From NCBI GenBank assembly GCA_905182435.1, contig CAJJBN010000021.1, positions 59,335 to 123,334 of the forward strand: 64,000 nucleotides of DNA, written 5' to 3'. Shown piece by piece: positions 49,429 through 57,665 of this stretch (the first letter of the stretch is position 1; every line of letters begins with the position of its first letter). The stretch is from Opitutaceae bacterium BACL24 MAG-120322-bin51. Lineage in GTDB: Bacteria > Verrucomicrobiota > Verrucomicrobiia > Opitutales > Coraliomargaritaceae. A model generated the notes under the pieces. It had not been told where the DNA came from. It made no database searches and saw only the letters and a program-made list of their open reading frames with translations. The position numbers and the translations under genes were made by a program.

Positions 49429-49459
49429 CTTTCCCACTTTCCCACTTTCCCACTTTCCC
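49429..49459 (+). repeat. Tandem TTTCCCAC tract directly before the glgE start
   Basis: The 8-base unit TTTCCCAC is repeated three to four times and runs straight into the ATG, taking the place of a Shine-Dalgarno. Similar pyrimidine tracts precede hom and rodA. Confidence 0.8.
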
Positions 49460-51430
49460 ATGAGTTCGCTTAAAAAGTTCAACGGCCGCAATCGCGTCAT
49501 TATCGATACCCTAACCCCTGCACTTGAAGCAGAGAAATATCCACTCAAACGCGTCATCGGCGACGCTCAAGAGTTCCGCGTACACGCCTTTACCGATAGC
49601 CACGACATCATTACTGCCGATTTCTGTCATCGCCGTAAAGGCGCCAAGGACTGGATCAAGAACGCCATGCACGAAGCCGGCAACGACGAGTGGACCTACA
49701 ATCTACAGCCATGGGAAATCGGGCTGTATGAATATTGCGTGATGTCAGCCGTCGATCACTTCGGCTCATGGCGACACAGCTTCGCCCGCAAGCTCGAGGA
49801 CGGCCAATCAGCCGACGTCGAGTTAGCCATCGGCGGCGACATCGTGCTCGAAGCGGCCAAGCGCGCCAAGGGCGACGACAAGGTCAGTCTTAAAGAATTT
49901 GGTAACACCCTCAAGGATTCCGATCGCATCGACCGTGAACGCATCGACGCCGCGCATAGTGAAGAACTACGCGGGCTGGTCTCCCGTTGCTTCGACGCCA
50001 AACTTGCCACGCAGTCGTCGATCCACCTACTCATGGTGGAGCGCAAGCTAGCGGCTTTCAGCACCTGGTATGAATACTTTCCCCGCTCGTGCGGACCAGA
50101 TGCCGAAACCCACGGCACCTTCGAAGACGCGAAAAGCCGCCTGCTCGAAATCGATCGGATGGGCTTTAACATCGTCTACTTCCCGCCGATCCACCCGATT
50201 GGCCAGGCCTTCCGCAAGGGCAAGAACAACACGCTGACTCCATCAGACAGCGACGTCGGCAGCCCCTGGGCAATCGGCGCACAATCCGGCGGGCACAAAG
50301 ACATCCTGGCCGAACTCGGCAGTCTGGATGATTTCAAATCATTCATCGCCGCCGCCGCGGACTACGAAATCGAAGTCGCGATGGACATCGCCTTCCAATG
50401 CTCCCCCGAACACCCGTGGGTCAAAGAGCACCCGCAATGGTTTAAATGGCGCCCCGATGGCACCTGCCAGTACGCGGAGAACCCACCCAAGAAATATCAA
50501 GACATCGTGCCGATTAACTTCGAGAGCAACGATTGGGAAAACCTCTGGCTGGAACTGAAGTCCGTATTTGATTATTGGATCGAGGCAGGCGTTAAAGTCT
50601 TCCGCGTCGACAACCCGCACACCAAATCCTTCCCATTTTGGAACTGGTGTATTCTAGAAATCAAAGCCGCGCACCCTGAAGTCATCTTCCTAGCAGAAGC
50701 CTTCACACGTCCGAAGCGTAAATACAACTTGGCCAAAGCCGGGTTCACCCACGGCTACACCTATTTCACCTGGCGCAACACGCCCTCTGAGATGCGTGAA
50801 TACCTCACCGAGCTCACTCAGTCCGAGACCAAGGACTATTTCTGGCCCAACTTCTGGCCGAACACGCCGGACATCCTGCACGACGACCTACAGGTCAATA
50901 GCCGCGCCGCATATTTAGGTCGCTACGTGTTAGCAGCCACACTCTCGTCCAATATCGGCATCTACGGTCCCGCTTACGAGTTGATGGACTTTGAGCCTTA
51001 TCCTGGCAAAGAGGAATACAACCACAGCGAGAAATACGAGCTCAAGCAGTGGGACTGGGACAAGCAAGGCAATCTGAAAGGCGAAATCGCTCGGATCAAT
51101 GCGATCCGCAATAACCACCCCGCGCTGCAGCGCACCTTCAACCTGTTCTTCGCCGACTCCGACAACCCACACTTCCTCTGCTATCTGAAGCAGAACTGGG
51201 ATTGCTCGGATCAAATTCTGGTCGTCGTCAACATGGACTGGGAGCACACACAGAGCGGCTTTATTAATCTGCCGCTCGAGCACCTCGGTCTCGGCGAGCA
51301 CGATGGCTTCACCGTGCGCGACCTCTACGATCCGTATGAAGCCGAATACACCTGGCAAGGCTCGCGTAATTTCATCAAGATCAATCCACACGTGCGCCCC
51401 GCGCATATCTTCAAGATCCGCAAGCTCTAG
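49460..51430 (+). CDS. glgE: Alpha-1,4-glucan:maltose-1-phosphate maltosyltransferase
   Basis: The 656-residue GH13_3 enzyme extends alpha-glucan chains with maltosyl units from maltose-1-phosphate. An N-terminal beta domain (about 1-110) and a helical dimer insert (about 110-200) precede the barrel. Diagnostic segments are FNIVYFPPIHPIGQAFRKGK, NTLTPSDSDVGSPWAIG, the nucleophile Asp of FRVDNPHTK (about 384), the acid Glu of FLAEAFTRPK (about 413) and GYTYFTWRNT. A C-terminal beta domain ends with PHVRPAHIFKIRKL. It is adjacent to glgM; glgB and treS are not in the window. Confidence 0.96.
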   Translation: MSSLKKFNGRNRVIIDTLTPALEAEKYPLKRVIGDAQEFRVHAFTDSHDIITADFCHRRKGAKDWIKNAMHEAGNDEWTYNLQPWEIGLYEYCVMSAVDHFGSWRHSFARKLEDGQSADVELAIGGDIVLEAAKRAKGDDKVSLKEFGNTLKDSDRIDRERIDAAHSEELRGLVSRCFDAKLATQSSIHLLMVERKLAAFSTWYEYFPRSCGPDAETHGTFEDAKSRLLEIDRMGFNIVYFPPIHPIGQAFRKGKNNTLTPSDSDVGSPWAIGAQSGGHKDILAELGSLDDFKSFIAAAADYEIEVAMDIAFQCSPEHPWVKEHPQWFKWRPDGTCQYAENPPKKYQDIVPINFESNDWENLWLELKSVFDYWIEAGVKVFRVDNPHTKSFPFWNWCILEIKAAHPEVIFLAEAFTRPKRKYNLAKAGFTHGYTYFTWRNTPSEMREYLTELTQSETKDYFWPNFWPNTPDILHDDLQVNSRAAYLGRYVLAATLSSNIGIYGPAYELMDFEPYPGKEEYNHSEKYELKQWDWDKQGNLKGEIARINAIRNNHPALQRTFNLFFADSDNPHFLCYLKQNWDCSDQILVVVNMDWEHTQSGFINLPLEHLGLGEHDGFTVRDLYDPYEAEYTWQGSRNFIKINPHVRPAHIFKIRKL

Positions 51431-51461
51431 GCAAAACCGCGCCAGCGGATCAAACATTTAC

Positions 51462-51492
51462 CAAGCCTCGGCGTTCACACGCCGAGGCTTTT
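51462..51492 (+). terminator. Terminator after glgE
   Basis: AAGCCTCGGCG / CGCCGAGGCTT with a six-base loop and a TTTTC tail on the plus strand, 33 bp after the stop codon. Confidence 0.88.
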
Positions 51493-51501
51493 CTGTGAGC
51501 A

Positions 51502-51586
51502 GGGATCGCCAGACTCCGTCTGGCACTCCTACCGATCAGCATAGGTGCTCCCAAAAAAAAAAGCCAATACGGAGATTGGCGATCCA
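51502..51586. repeat. Palindromic element, family B, copy 1
   Basis: Ends GGGATCGCCA and TGGCGATCC form terminal inverted repeats. Inside are two small hairpins, GCCAGAC-x-GTCTGGC and GCCAAT-x-ATTGGC. The size is about 85 bp. Two further copies lie at 51930 and 52599. This is a MITE- or REPIN-like organisation. Confidence 0.85.
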
Positions 51587-51653
51587 AGCAGACTCATCGA
51601 CGAACAATTTTATAGTAGCTCTACCCCAGCGTATCAGTTTAACCTCCCTCGCA

Positions 51654-51917
51654 ATGAACATACCGATCCTTTACATAAAATCCGGCTGCCCTTGGTGCAC
51701 CGAAGCTCTCAGCTACTTCAGTACAAATAACATTCGCCTCGAAACCCGCGAAGTGCGCAGTAACAAAGCCTTCATGGAGCAGATGGTGAAGCACAGCAGC
51801 CAAACCAAAACCCCCACCTTTGTGCACGGCGAATTCGTCGTCGCCGATTTCGACATCGGCGAGTTCAAAGCCGCACTCAATCAAGCGCCCGCGGTCAAAG
51901 CACAGCTGGGGCTATAG
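51654..51917 (+). CDS. Glutaredoxin-like protein 2
   Basis: An 87-residue protein from the ATG at 51654: MNIPILYIKSGCPWCTEALS with a CPWC active site, KTPTFVHGEFVVADF with the cis-Pro, and a C-terminal EFKAALNQAP. It is a paralogue of the glutaredoxin at 47.5 kb (same CPWC and same end pattern). The open frame upstream of the ATG is an overlap with glgE in another frame and was not used. It is followed after 12 bp by a family B repeat. Confidence 0.85.
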   Translation: MNIPILYIKSGCPWCTEALSYFSTNNIRLETREVRSNKAFMEQMVKHSSQTKTPTFVHGEFVVADFDIGEFKAALNQAPAVKAQLGL

Positions 51918-51929
51918 GAGCCGAGCCCC

Positions 51930-52142
51930 TGGGATCGCCAGACTCCTGTCTGGCACTTTTCCGCACGCATGCGAACAGCCAATGCGGAGAGTGGCGCTCC
52001 CAACATAAAAAAAGCGCCGTCCCTTTCGAGACGACGCTTTTTCCAAACAACAAACTAATAAAAATCTAACAAAGATTATATAGTAATAGACGGGCCAGCC
52101 GCCTAAACGTTCAAAATACTTTCAGTTTTTTTGAATTAAATT
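51930..52142. repeat. Direct repeat unit 1 (family B element, terminator hairpin and AT-rich tail)
   Basis: About 213 bp in three parts: a family B palindrome (51930-52002), a hairpin AGCGCCGTC / GACGACGCT with T-runs on both sides (52007-52043), and a tail containing AAACAACAAACTAATAAAAA, ATAGACGGGCCAGCCG and GTTCAAAATACTTTCAG. A copy about 80% identical lies at 52599-52812. The two bracket the mazG-like gene. The hairpin can terminate transcripts from either side. Confidence 0.85.
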
Positions 52143-52173
52143 TAAGGCACACATCACCAAAACCCGCAAGTGC

Positions 52174-52539
52174 CTACAGTTCAGTGTATTTAGCACTATT
52201 TCCGCGGGCTTTCTCAACCGGATATTTTTCTGCATTGCGCTGCATTTTCGCCTCAATAATCGCCGCGATGTCGATTCCAGTGACGTTAGCGAACTCGATT
52301 GCGAAGATAAATACGTCCGCCAACTCCTCCTCAACCTTGGCACGCAGCTTGGTCGCCTCGACATCTGTATGCGATTGCTCGGGACTCTGCCAGAGGAAGT
52401 GCTCCATCAACTCGGCGGCCTCCGCCGAAATCGCCATCGATAGATTCTTAGGGCTGTGAAATTGCTCCCACTCGCGCTCCTTGGCGAAGTCCAGCACACG
52501 GTCTTTGATTTCCTGTAGGCGAGTATCAGCGTCATTCAT
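52174..52539 (-). CDS. MazG-type nucleotide pyrophosphohydrolase
   Basis: A 121-residue all-alpha NTP pyrophosphohydrolase of the RS21-C6/dCTPase-like MazG family. The metal-binding pattern is visible: SMAISAEAAELMEHFLW (Glu residues in ExxE spacing), then KVEEELADVFIFAIEFANVT with E-x-x-D. Such enzymes hydrolyse dCTP or non-canonical nucleoside triphosphates to monophosphates. It is a single gene between two direct repeats, convergent with the glutaredoxin gene. Confidence 0.9.
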   Translation of the reverse strand: MNDADTRLQEIKDRVLDFAKEREWEQFHSPKNLSMAISAEAAELMEHFLWQSPEQSHTDVEATKLRAKVEEELADVFIFAIEFANVTGIDIAAIIEAKMQRNAEKYPVEKARGNSAKYTEL

Positions 52540-52598
52540 AGGTAGAATGAGTAGCCACTGCAGCGCAGCCGATCAATGGTGAAATTGAGGAACAAGCC

Positions 52599-52812
52599 CG
52601 GGATCGCCAGACTCCCGTCTGGCACTTTCCAGCACCCTAGCGAAGAGCCAATACGGAGATTGGCGCTCCCAGCGCATAAAAAAGGCGCCGACTCTTTCGA
52701 GACGACGCCTTTTACAAACAACAAACACATGAAAAATCTAACCAAGATTATAGTAAGATAGACGTGCCAGCCGTCAAAGCGTTCAAAATACTTTGAGTTT
52801 TTTCTACATAAT
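52599..52812. repeat. Direct repeat unit 2 (family B element, terminator hairpin and AT-rich tail)
   Basis: Same three-part order and orientation as 51930-52142: a family B palindrome (52599-52672), a hairpin GGCGCCGACTC / GAGACGACGCC with T-runs, then ACAAACAACAAACACATGAA and GTTCAAAATACTTTGAG. It lies directly upstream of the mazG start. The next 270 bp (52813-53080) hold no gene that can be supported. Confidence 0.85.
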
Positions 52813-53080
52813 TTCAAACCACACCAAAATAGCCCCACAAGTCGTTGCTAATTAGCGATTTTATTATCGCTTCAACCAAATCATAAAATTTCCAGTTTGT
52901 AGTTCTGCATTTTTCAACGGGTTCATTAGATGCGTCCATTTCAGCCGTCGAGAAATGTAACCCGCCGGTTCTGAGATTGGCAGCCTGGACGCGGCTCTTG
53001 GCGAACGCATTGATGGATTCCTCAACACCCCGTTTACAATGCGTCGGGCCCGGTTATCTTTATAACAAGAAGCGCCCGAG

Positions 53081-53336
53081 ATGACTGCCCTGACAGATTG
53101 GATACAACGCAACGAGCAACTGCTACAGCTGTTCGGCAGCCTATCGCTATTCCTGCTGGCACTCACCCTTGTCGCTCTCGTGCTCGTGGTGATCACACTG
53201 CCCGAAGACTACTTCACTCGCGACCATCGTGCTCCCATCGGTGATCCGTAAATCGCTCAACAAAATCCGCATAATTGCGAATAAGCCGTCACTGAAAGTG
53301 CCGGTGCAGCAAACGCCCAAAGATAAGGAACGATAA
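53081..53336 (+). pseudogene. Remnant of a small membrane protein gene
   Basis: From the ATG at 53081, 56 codons encode a soluble start (MTALTDWIQRNEQLLQLFGS), one membrane helix (SLFLLALTLVALVLVVITL) and LPEDYFTRDHRAP, then stop. The next frame carries VIRKSLNKIRIIANKPSLKV, a basic end that looks like the C-terminus of the same kind of protein. The pattern of a helix, PxDYF and a late NxxRxxANKPxL motif recalls a family of three-helix inner-membrane proteins. If so, the central helices have been lost by an internal deletion. Inference from pattern only. Confidence 0.4.
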
Positions 53337-53372
53337 AATAATGGGAGACCCGTTCTAGCCCCGCAGCGCGAA

Positions 53373-53810
53373 CTAGCTATCACTATCACAGTCTTTACAC
53401 ACGCCGTAGACTTCCATCACGTGTGTAATCTGCGAGTAACCGTGAGCCTTCGCGCGTCCCAGCACTTCTTTGCCGATACAGAGGTCCAAGCGTTCAGCTT
53501 GATGGCACTCACGACAAATTAGGTGATGATAGTGCTCCCCAGGAGCAGTCAGCTCGAAGAGTTGCGTGCCATTTTCGAGTGGAATGCGTTGAATCACCCC
53601 AATGCCTTGCAGCGCCTCCAAGTTCCGATAGACAGTCACTAGATCGGTTTCCGGTAGCTCAGCTTTCTGCCGAATTTCGTCGGCGCTCGCAGGATGCTCG
53701 AATTGCATCAAAACTTGTACGATACGAATCCGCTTTTTGGTGATACGCCCGCCCCCTGCGCGCATGCGCTCTAAAATGGTCTCTATCGAACTGTCAGGCG
53801 CGGAATTCAT
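53373..53810 (-). CDS. Fur-family metalloregulator (Fur or Zur)
   Basis: The start at the ATG at 53810 gives 145 residues; a TTG at 53834 is also open. An N-terminal winged helix (ITKKRIRIVQVLMQFEHPAS, then ADEIRQKAELPETDLVTVYR with the recognition helix) is followed by a dimer/metal domain with HYHHLICRECHQAERLDL (CxxC) and a final VCKDC pair. These Cys and His residues match the structural and regulatory metal sites of the family. Fur versus Zur cannot be decided from sequence. The divergent merC and the surface protein gene make a zinc role plausible. Confidence 0.9.
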   Translation of the reverse strand: MNSAPDSSIETILERMRAGGGRITKKRIRIVQVLMQFEHPASADEIRQKAELPETDLVTVYRNLEALQGIGVIQRIPLENGTQLFELTAPGEHYHHLICRECHQAERLDLCIGKEVLGRAKAHGYSQITHVMEVYGVCKDCDSDS

Positions 53811-53869
53811 AGTGCTTACAATGTGAGGCCTCAATTGAGATTCAAGTTCATTCCCCTCATTATCGCGTG

Positions 53870-53917
53870 GTTAAGTAAAGTATAAGCGCACTTAACTAAT
53901 GAAAGTAGATTGCATTA
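53870..53917. promoter_or_regulatory. Candidate Fur-family operator between fur and merC
   Basis: Two inverted repeats lie side by side in the divergent intergenic region: GTTAAGT / ACTTAAC with a 13-bp spacer (53870-53896), and TAATGAAA / TTGCATTA, one mismatch, as a 21-bp palindrome (53897-53917). The size and AT-rich form suit Fur-family sites; binding is inference. Confidence 0.45.
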
Positions 53918-53941
53918 GAGGGGGAGGTTTGCTCGGCGTTA

Positions 53942-54547
53942 ATGAACGTCACTAACACTTATACAGACACACTCTCTGAGCAGCCATTTCTTAGATCCAG
54001 TCGCCATCTCGATGGCTATCATCTGCGCGATCCATTGCTTAATTACTCCAGTCTTGCTCGTTGTACTGCCTATTCTAGCGACAACTGCGTGGGTGGATAC
54101 GGACTTTTATCTATGGATGATTCTGTTGGTAATTCCGACCACTACGTTGCCCATTTGGAGCGGGTGTCGCCGAGACCGGGACAAATGGGTGATTAGCATA
54201 GCAGCCCTTGGCCTCGGGCTGTTGTCGGTAGCACTCGCCAACGAGCGCTATGCAAAGGCAGCCGCTCGGAGCGATTCGGCACTGGCGGTTCAATTGTCGT
54301 CTGGCCCGAATGCGCGACTAGCGATAGAATCGAACGCCGCTGCCTCTGCGGCCTGCAGCACCTGTGTTCCTAGCTCGAAAGAGGGCGGGGCGGCGCAGCT
54401 GGCCAGACGACGACATATGCGGGACTCCCATGGCATTTGGGACTCAATGTTCCTGGAGGCCTGTTATTGGCAACTGCACACACGCGCAACTTTCTCCTCT
54501 GCCGGAGAGATCGCTGTCAGCATTCAGATAGAACGCACCGCAGGTGA
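53942..54547 (+). pseudogene. merC: MerC-domain membrane protein, frameshifted
   Basis: Three frames are needed to read a full MerC-like protein. From the ATG at 53942: MNVTNTYTDTLSEQPF. Removing one T from the TTT near 53988 then gives LDPVAISMAIICAIHCLITP with the CxxHC metal motif, FYLWMILLVIPTTTLPIW and WVISIAALGLGLLSVALA. From 54437 another frame gives LGLNVPGGLLLATAHTRNFL and LCRRDRC, the family's last helix and Cys-containing end, stopping at 54547. MerC-type proteins carry metals across the inner membrane; non-mercury versions occur with Fur-family regulators. The single frame 54012-54575 covers only the middle. Decay or sequence error. Confidence 0.7.
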
Positions 54548-54608
54548 GACCTCAACAGATGAATTGGCAAAGTAGGACCCTAACAATTAACGACAATTAC
54601 TTTCATTA

Positions 54609-55316
54609 ATGGATGATTTACGAAAATCCCGTACTGCAGGTATTGCCGCCTTTACTTTGATAGAGCTCTTGACGGTGATCGGAGTGCTGACGGCGATTCT
54701 TATACCTGCAATCGGCGCGACCCAGCAATCTGCACAAAAAGCCAAATGTGCATCCAACCTTCGTCAGATTGGACAAGCGATCAGTCTGTTCGCGATGAAC
54801 AACAACGGCTACTTCCCCCTTTCGACGCACACGGCACCAAATATCGATGAGAGCTGGATTTACACGATAGCCCCCTACTTAGGCGAAGTTGATGAAGTGC
54901 GCATATGCCCGGCAGATCCTCAAGGACCCGAGCGCTTGGAGCTAAACTTAACGAGTTACGTGCTAAATGAATTCGTGGTGGTTCCGAACATGGCCCCTTT
55001 CTGTCAAATGCGCACGGATAGTTATACAAACCTATGGCGACTCCAAAACCCTGCGCTGACGATGGTGGCATTTATCGCATCGGACAGTATGCCCTTGGGC
55101 GATCACTCTGACCACACCCACTCTCGGGGCTGGGGAAACTGGAATCGCGTGATCGCAGACATTCAACCAAATCGCTTCGGCTCTGAGAGATCGGACGGGC
55201 TCGGTGGCTCGTCAAACTTTCTCTTCGCGGATGGCCATGTCGACACGATTGAGGCGGAAGCGCTGCATCAAAAGATTCTCTCCGGGAATAATCCCGCAGA
55301 TCCTGTAAATCTCTAA
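54609..55316 (+). CDS. Type II secretion-like pseudopilin with C-terminal FxDGH motif
   Basis: A 235-residue protein with a prepilin cleavage/methylation signal, AAFTLIELLTVIGVLTAILI (residues 13-32), cut before Phe in the usual way. It continues QQSAQKAKCASNLRQIGQAI, typical of the large pseudopilin family of Verrucomicrobia and Planctomycetes, and ends with GGSSNFLFADGHVDTIEA. Such proteins are numerous in these genomes and their individual roles are unknown. It lies between merC and a PEP-CTERM protein gene on the same strand, with gaps of 61 and 64 bp, so co-transcription is likely. Confidence 0.88.
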   Translation: MDDLRKSRTAGIAAFTLIELLTVIGVLTAILIPAIGATQQSAQKAKCASNLRQIGQAISLFAMNNNGYFPLSTHTAPNIDESWIYTIAPYLGEVDEVRICPADPQGPERLELNLTSYVLNEFVVVPNMAPFCQMRTDSYTNLWRLQNPALTMVAFIASDSMPLGDHSDHTHSRGWGNWNRVIADIQPNRFGSERSDGLGGSSNFLFADGHVDTIEAEALHQKILSGNNPADPVNL

Positions 55317-55380
55317 TTGATCACCCGCTCCGCCGCCGAATCATCTTTTCTTTTTAACCATCAACTAGACACACAAACAC

Positions 55381-56100
55381 ATGCATAAAAAAGACACGAC
55401 TCTACTGAGCCTATCTGCGCTCAGCTTATTGGCCGCCCAGGCTAACGGGCAGATCAACTTCAGCTCTGGTCATATCGATATTGGCATCGCTTATGAAGAG
55501 GGCGAATGGGAGCCTCATGTTCACGACGAAGAAGATGATATTGAATACGAATCCGATGCATTGCTCTTTCATGGAGCTGAAGCTAATAGCACCAACTTCA
55601 GGGCAACTGTACCCGAGTTAGCCTCTTTTGGTTTTCTTGGGGATGCGGGAGACGACATATTCATTTTCCCGCAGGTTGAAAATACCTCCCTGCCATTCAT
55701 AGGCATTGCTGCAGAAGAGATCGACTCGGCCGACTTCGCGACAAATGAAATCACACTTGAACTGTCTGGATTCTCGGGGCCAGGCGATTTCTTCCTCTAC
55801 CAAATAGACGGCTTTGGTGCACCCAATTTACTCTATGACACCACGGATGGATTAAATGACGTGCTAACGCTAAATATCGGTTCTCACGCTCACTACAACT
55901 TCGCCTTCTCCGCTGAAGGTGTTTATAATGTGACATTGACTGCTTCGGGAATCCTTAACGACGGATTTAACACATTATCCACGAGTGCACCTGCAACGTT
56001 TTTCTTTGGGGTCAATGCAGTGCCCGAGCCTTCGGCCTTCGCGCTGATCGCAGGTTGTATGACACTTGGCTTCGTCGCGATGCGTCGCCGCCGCTCCTAA
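55381..56100 (+). CDS. PEP-CTERM protein with a choice-of-anchor-M-like domain
   Basis: A 239-residue exported protein with an N-terminal signal peptide (LLSLSALSLLAAQANG). The C-terminal sorting signal is VPEPSAFALIAGCMTLGFVA followed by MRRRRS: a PEP motif, a helix and an Arg cluster. The middle begins FSSGHIDIGIAYEEGEWEPH and VHDEEDDIEYESDALLFHG, then VYNVTLTASG. This pattern resembles the surface-anchored domain found in actinobacterial zinc-related transport loci. The acidic/His-rich N-terminal part (HVHDEEDD) could bind metal. It lies downstream of the Fur-family/merC pair and is closed by a terminator. Confidence 0.85.
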   Translation: MHKKDTTLLSLSALSLLAAQANGQINFSSGHIDIGIAYEEGEWEPHVHDEEDDIEYESDALLFHGAEANSTNFRATVPELASFGFLGDAGDDIFIFPQVENTSLPFIGIAAEEIDSADFATNEITLELSGFSGPGDFFLYQIDGFGAPNLLYDTTDGLNDVLTLNIGSHAHYNFAFSAEGVYNVTLTASGILNDGFNTLSTSAPATFFFGVNAVPEPSAFALIAGCMTLGFVAMRRRRS

Positions 56101-56125
56101 CTCAGCAACTTCTTATTAAAGCAAG

Positions 56126-56159
56126 CGGCGTGTCTACCTTTAGGCACGCCGTTTTTTTT
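56126..56159 (+). terminator. Terminator after the PEP-CTERM gene
   Basis: CGGCGTG / CACGCCG with a 12-base loop and eight T residues on the plus strand, 25 bp after the stop codon. Confidence 0.92.
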
Positions 56160-56269
56160 GTTCGATACAGCGTGAGTTAATCAGTATCCGGCGGTGAAAG
56201 CGTCAAGATCTGGAACGCCATAGAAACAACGACCTCATGCGTCGAATGATCCTTCAAACACCCACATTT

Positions 56270-57608
56270 CTACCCTAGCACGAGCACTGCGATCGAGAAA
56301 TAGATCAGCAGGCCGAGCACATCCATAACTGAAGTAATCAGCGGACTACTAGCAGCTGCGGGGTCGACCTTCAAACGACTCAGCACGAATGGCAGCAGTG
56401 CACCGAAGCTATTCGCCACAAACACGATCGCTATCATACTCAGCCCGACGATCCATGCGATGTGACTATCTCCGCCATACAGCTGACTGACACTGACAAT
56501 GTTGTCTCCGGCGCGAGCAACGGTTTGAATAGCCATCAACCAATCACTCAACTCCAAATCGCCAGTCGCAATCGCGCGAACCATCAAGGTCGCCGACTGT
56601 GCGCCGCAATTACCACCACTGGCGATGACCAGCGGCATAAACAGCGCAAGGGTGATAAACTCTACCACATATTCCTCGTAGCTCGATATCACACTGGCTG
56701 AAATCAAATTAACGAAAATCAGAATCAGCAGCCAGCCGATGCGCTTGCGGAACAGTTGTGTTGGCGAAGCCACACTGTAGCGCGTCTCCAAGGGCGCAAC
56801 CGCTGCACCCTTCTGAATATCTTCCGTGGCTTCTTCTTCGGCCACGTCCAAAATATCATCCACCGTGACGATCCCGAGCAACACGCCGTCCGAATCGACC
56901 ACTGGCAATGCATTGACGTCGTAACGCTGAATCATCTCCACCGCCACTTCGCGGTCATCATACGCCGAAATACTGATGCAGTTATAATTCAGCATCGTCT
57001 GAATCAGCGTCTGCTGGCTCAGTCATGATCTAGACGGCGCATGCGCACGATATCCACCAGCTTCCCGCCAGCATCCGTCACGTAGAAGATAATTAAAAAT
57101 CTCGGAGTCGCGCCCGTATTTGCGAACATGCGCCAGCGCCTGCTCGCAGGTCCACTCCGCGCGCATGACGCAGGTAGTCCGGCGTCATCAATCGGCCGAC
57201 ACTCTCCTCGGGGTAGCCCAGCAACTGGCGCGATTCCGCCAAATCCGCCGGGCTCAACAGCTCCATGAGCCGCCGCAGTCACCGTCGCTGGCAGCTCTTC
57301 GAGCATCGCCGTGCGGTCGTCGGGACTCAGATTCGGCCAGCAGCGCAGCGCGTATCCGCATCCGTTCACGCAGCTTCCAGAAATATCGTCCTGATCCTCT
57401 GGCTCGAAATGAGGCAAACACATCCGCCGCCCGCTCGACGCGGCAAGGCGCGATAGACCAACACTTGGTGCGGCTTGTCCATACGCAGAATCAAATCCGC
57501 CACTTCTGGATTCGCCCAGCGAGTCAAAGACTCCGAAAGTGCCTTTAATTGGCCTTTCTCAACCAGCGCCTCGACCTCCGAGTCTGTAACTGTATTTTCT
57601 TCTCGCAT
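56270..57608 (-). pseudogene. mgtE: Magnesium transporter MgtE, broken by several frameshifts
   Basis: Family features are all present but in different frames. The N-domain starts at 57608 ([40 protein letters not shown]). It continues only after shifts near 57440 (RAADVFAS), 57405 (FEPEDQD), 57370-57380, 57330 (SPDDRTAMLEELPATV), 57270 ([20 protein letters not shown]), 57150 ([20 protein letters not shown]) and 57090 ([18 protein letters not shown]). From 56995 a CBS pair ([20 protein letters not shown]) and the membrane part ([20 protein letters not shown]) are readable. The second membrane helix looks replaced by a polar stretch ([15 protein letters not shown]), so damage is not only by single bases. 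Confidence 0.85.
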
Positions 57609-57665
57609 CCAACCTTTGGTAATAGAAGCCCCACCCACAGAGTAAAGCAGCGAAATCTCAACTGA

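Noticed and set aside
52864..53196. Minus-strand 110-codon frame upstream of mazG
   Set aside because: No start signal or domain, and it overlaps the better supported membrane-protein remnant and repeat sequence.
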